A DNA stretch of 64,000 bases from Mesostigma viride (lineage: Eukaryota; Streptophyta; Mesostigmatophyceae; Mesostigmatales; Mesostigmataceae): contig RPFO01000082.1 in NCBI GenBank assembly GCA_009746045.1, positions 1,070,677 to 1,134,676 on the forward strand, in the 5' to 3' direction. Made by a program: the position numbers and the translations under genes. This document shows, piece by piece, positions 62,936-64,000 of the stretch. How positions within the stretch are numbered: the stretch's first letter is position 1; the number at the start of each line of letters is the position of its first letter. The notes under the pieces are model-generated. The model worked only from the letters and a program-made list of their open reading frames with translations, was not told the origin of the DNA and did not search any database.

Positions 62936-64000
62936 AGTGTCCCCTCCCCCTTTTGTAAGGTTTTCCGCACCTTGGCCCTGGTTGGAGACATGATCAATTC
63001 TTCGATAAAGTACTTTCTTGGTCATGGCAAGCCGGTCTGCGGCGGCTGCATGTCATGTGGTATTGTGGAGGTGGCGACTGCGGGACATCCCGGGCGACCC
63101 AGGCTTGTGCTGTGCTGTACGCGGCGTCTGCCTATGTCGCCGGTCCAAAGCATGCTTGGGAGGTGCTTGAGAGGTGCCTTAATCATGGGGCCCCTTGGAC
63201 ATGCCGAGCACGCCGAGTTAATCATTTCAATAAATCCTCCATCGAGTCACAAGTGTTCTTATTTGACGAAGCTCGTTACCGTCAGGGTGTACAGCCACAC
63301 CCGATCGCCCCAGTGGGACGTTCACGCTGCGCCGGGGATACTATCCAGGCCGCTGCTACGGAGTAAACCGGCAGACTTCCTGCGCACGGAATGGGGGTCT
63401 CCAAATGGTGCTCAGCGTGGCATACAACGCAGCGCACGATATGCGCTTGTGTGGGCTCATGTATGGGCCATGCGGATGAGCCGGTTCTTTCCTCGGGTGG
63501 TCAGGTGGTGATGATGAGGTGTGAGGGTCCAGGCCCATCAAGGGCACAAGCTCGCTACAACTCTTTGCCAGTATTCGCATCGTCAAAATGATGGTATTAT
63601 TGGCTCAGTGGACGACGTAAGTGCAATCCAGTTTCTGCATGCGTCCGTTGTTCCGTTTCCCCCTGACTGACTGCCCTCCCTCCTTCCCTGGATGAATAGA
63701 CAAAGGATCCACGGACCACATTCCACGTTTCCCAAGCCAAGTTAGTGCTTGTCGTCATGCCTCTGGGTAAACTTGGTAGGCTTCCAGGTACTAAGCCCTA
63801 GTTTTAGCTCTGCAGGGTTGGCTGCCACTTTTCGCAACTCTGGTTCCCTCTTGGAATGGCTGCATCCCTGATCAATGCTCTGGAAGACCCTTGCCGGGCT
63901 CTTGTTCAAGGGCCTGGGGTATATTGATTGCCCCTGCAACTGGGCTGGGAAAGTGTTCCTCGTTTGGGATGGTTTGAAGTGAGCCCTGCTGGATAACATT
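62936..64000. other. Downstream flank, no gene recognised
   Basis: A minus-strand open frame at 63742-63999 enters from the right edge and ends in KFTQRHDDKH. It shows no known motif and may be the end of a gene or repeat outside the window. The rest appears noncoding. Confidence 0.35.

Noticed and set aside
63742-63999. Minus-strand coding end entering from the right edge
   Set aside because: No motif or splice evidence; too short to support as a gene.

Overview
The window is nuclear DNA from an intron-rich, repeat-rich eukaryote, most likely a flagellated green alga. The RPB11 and proteasome alpha-2 proteins read like plant orthologues, introns are GT-AG with good donors, and one gene (UPF0193/EVG1 family) is typical of ciliated or flagellated eukaryotes. 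A prasinophyte such as Cymbomonas would fit, but the species is a guess.

Region 1-15 kb is almost all mobile DNA. A Ty1/copia-type LTR retrotransposon on the minus strand runs off the left edge (gag at 3825-4880). A noncoding stretch follows with tandem repeats, a deleted tRNA-Ser-like sequence and a recurring 14-base palindrome. LINE copies fill 9.66-13.85 kb; one is split by a 1689-bp element with TTAA target duplications and CCCCTAAATGGTCT ends (piggyBac-like).

Region 15-28.7 kb holds mitochondrial ATP synthase subunit g (minus), a 1.4-kb tetranucleotide array, the last exon of an unrecognised gene, two tandem copies of a 0.57-kb repeat called X here, and a nearly full-length 4.8-kb LINE (minus; APE endonuclease plus RT) inserted at the end of the second X copy with a 10-bp target duplication.

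Region 28.9-63 kb is the gene-bearing part. Six genes alternate in strand: proteasome alpha-2 (minus, 10 exons, 235 aa), RPB11 (plus, about 5 exons), a mitochondrial RCC1-repeat protein (minus, 3 exons, 432 aa), an intronless class V PLP enzyme (plus, 393 aa), a UPF0193-family protein (minus, 8 exons, 226 aa) and a nucleotide-sugar transporter (plus, 3 exons, 432 aa). They form three head-to-head pairs with 0.6-0.95 kb between start codons. Introns carry SINE, LINE, X and hAT-like insertions and many mini- and microsatellites.

The most unusual pattern is that several introns contain degenerate tandem copies of the preceding exon end together with its 5' splice site, in proteasome alpha-2 introns 4, 5, 6 and 7 and RPB11 intron 4. 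A second is the terminal motif ATCAARGAGACAACCAG of repeat X, which also occurs alone and appears to have seeded a 54-bp satellite. Exon coordinates were read by hand with phase checks; no alignment or search was run.
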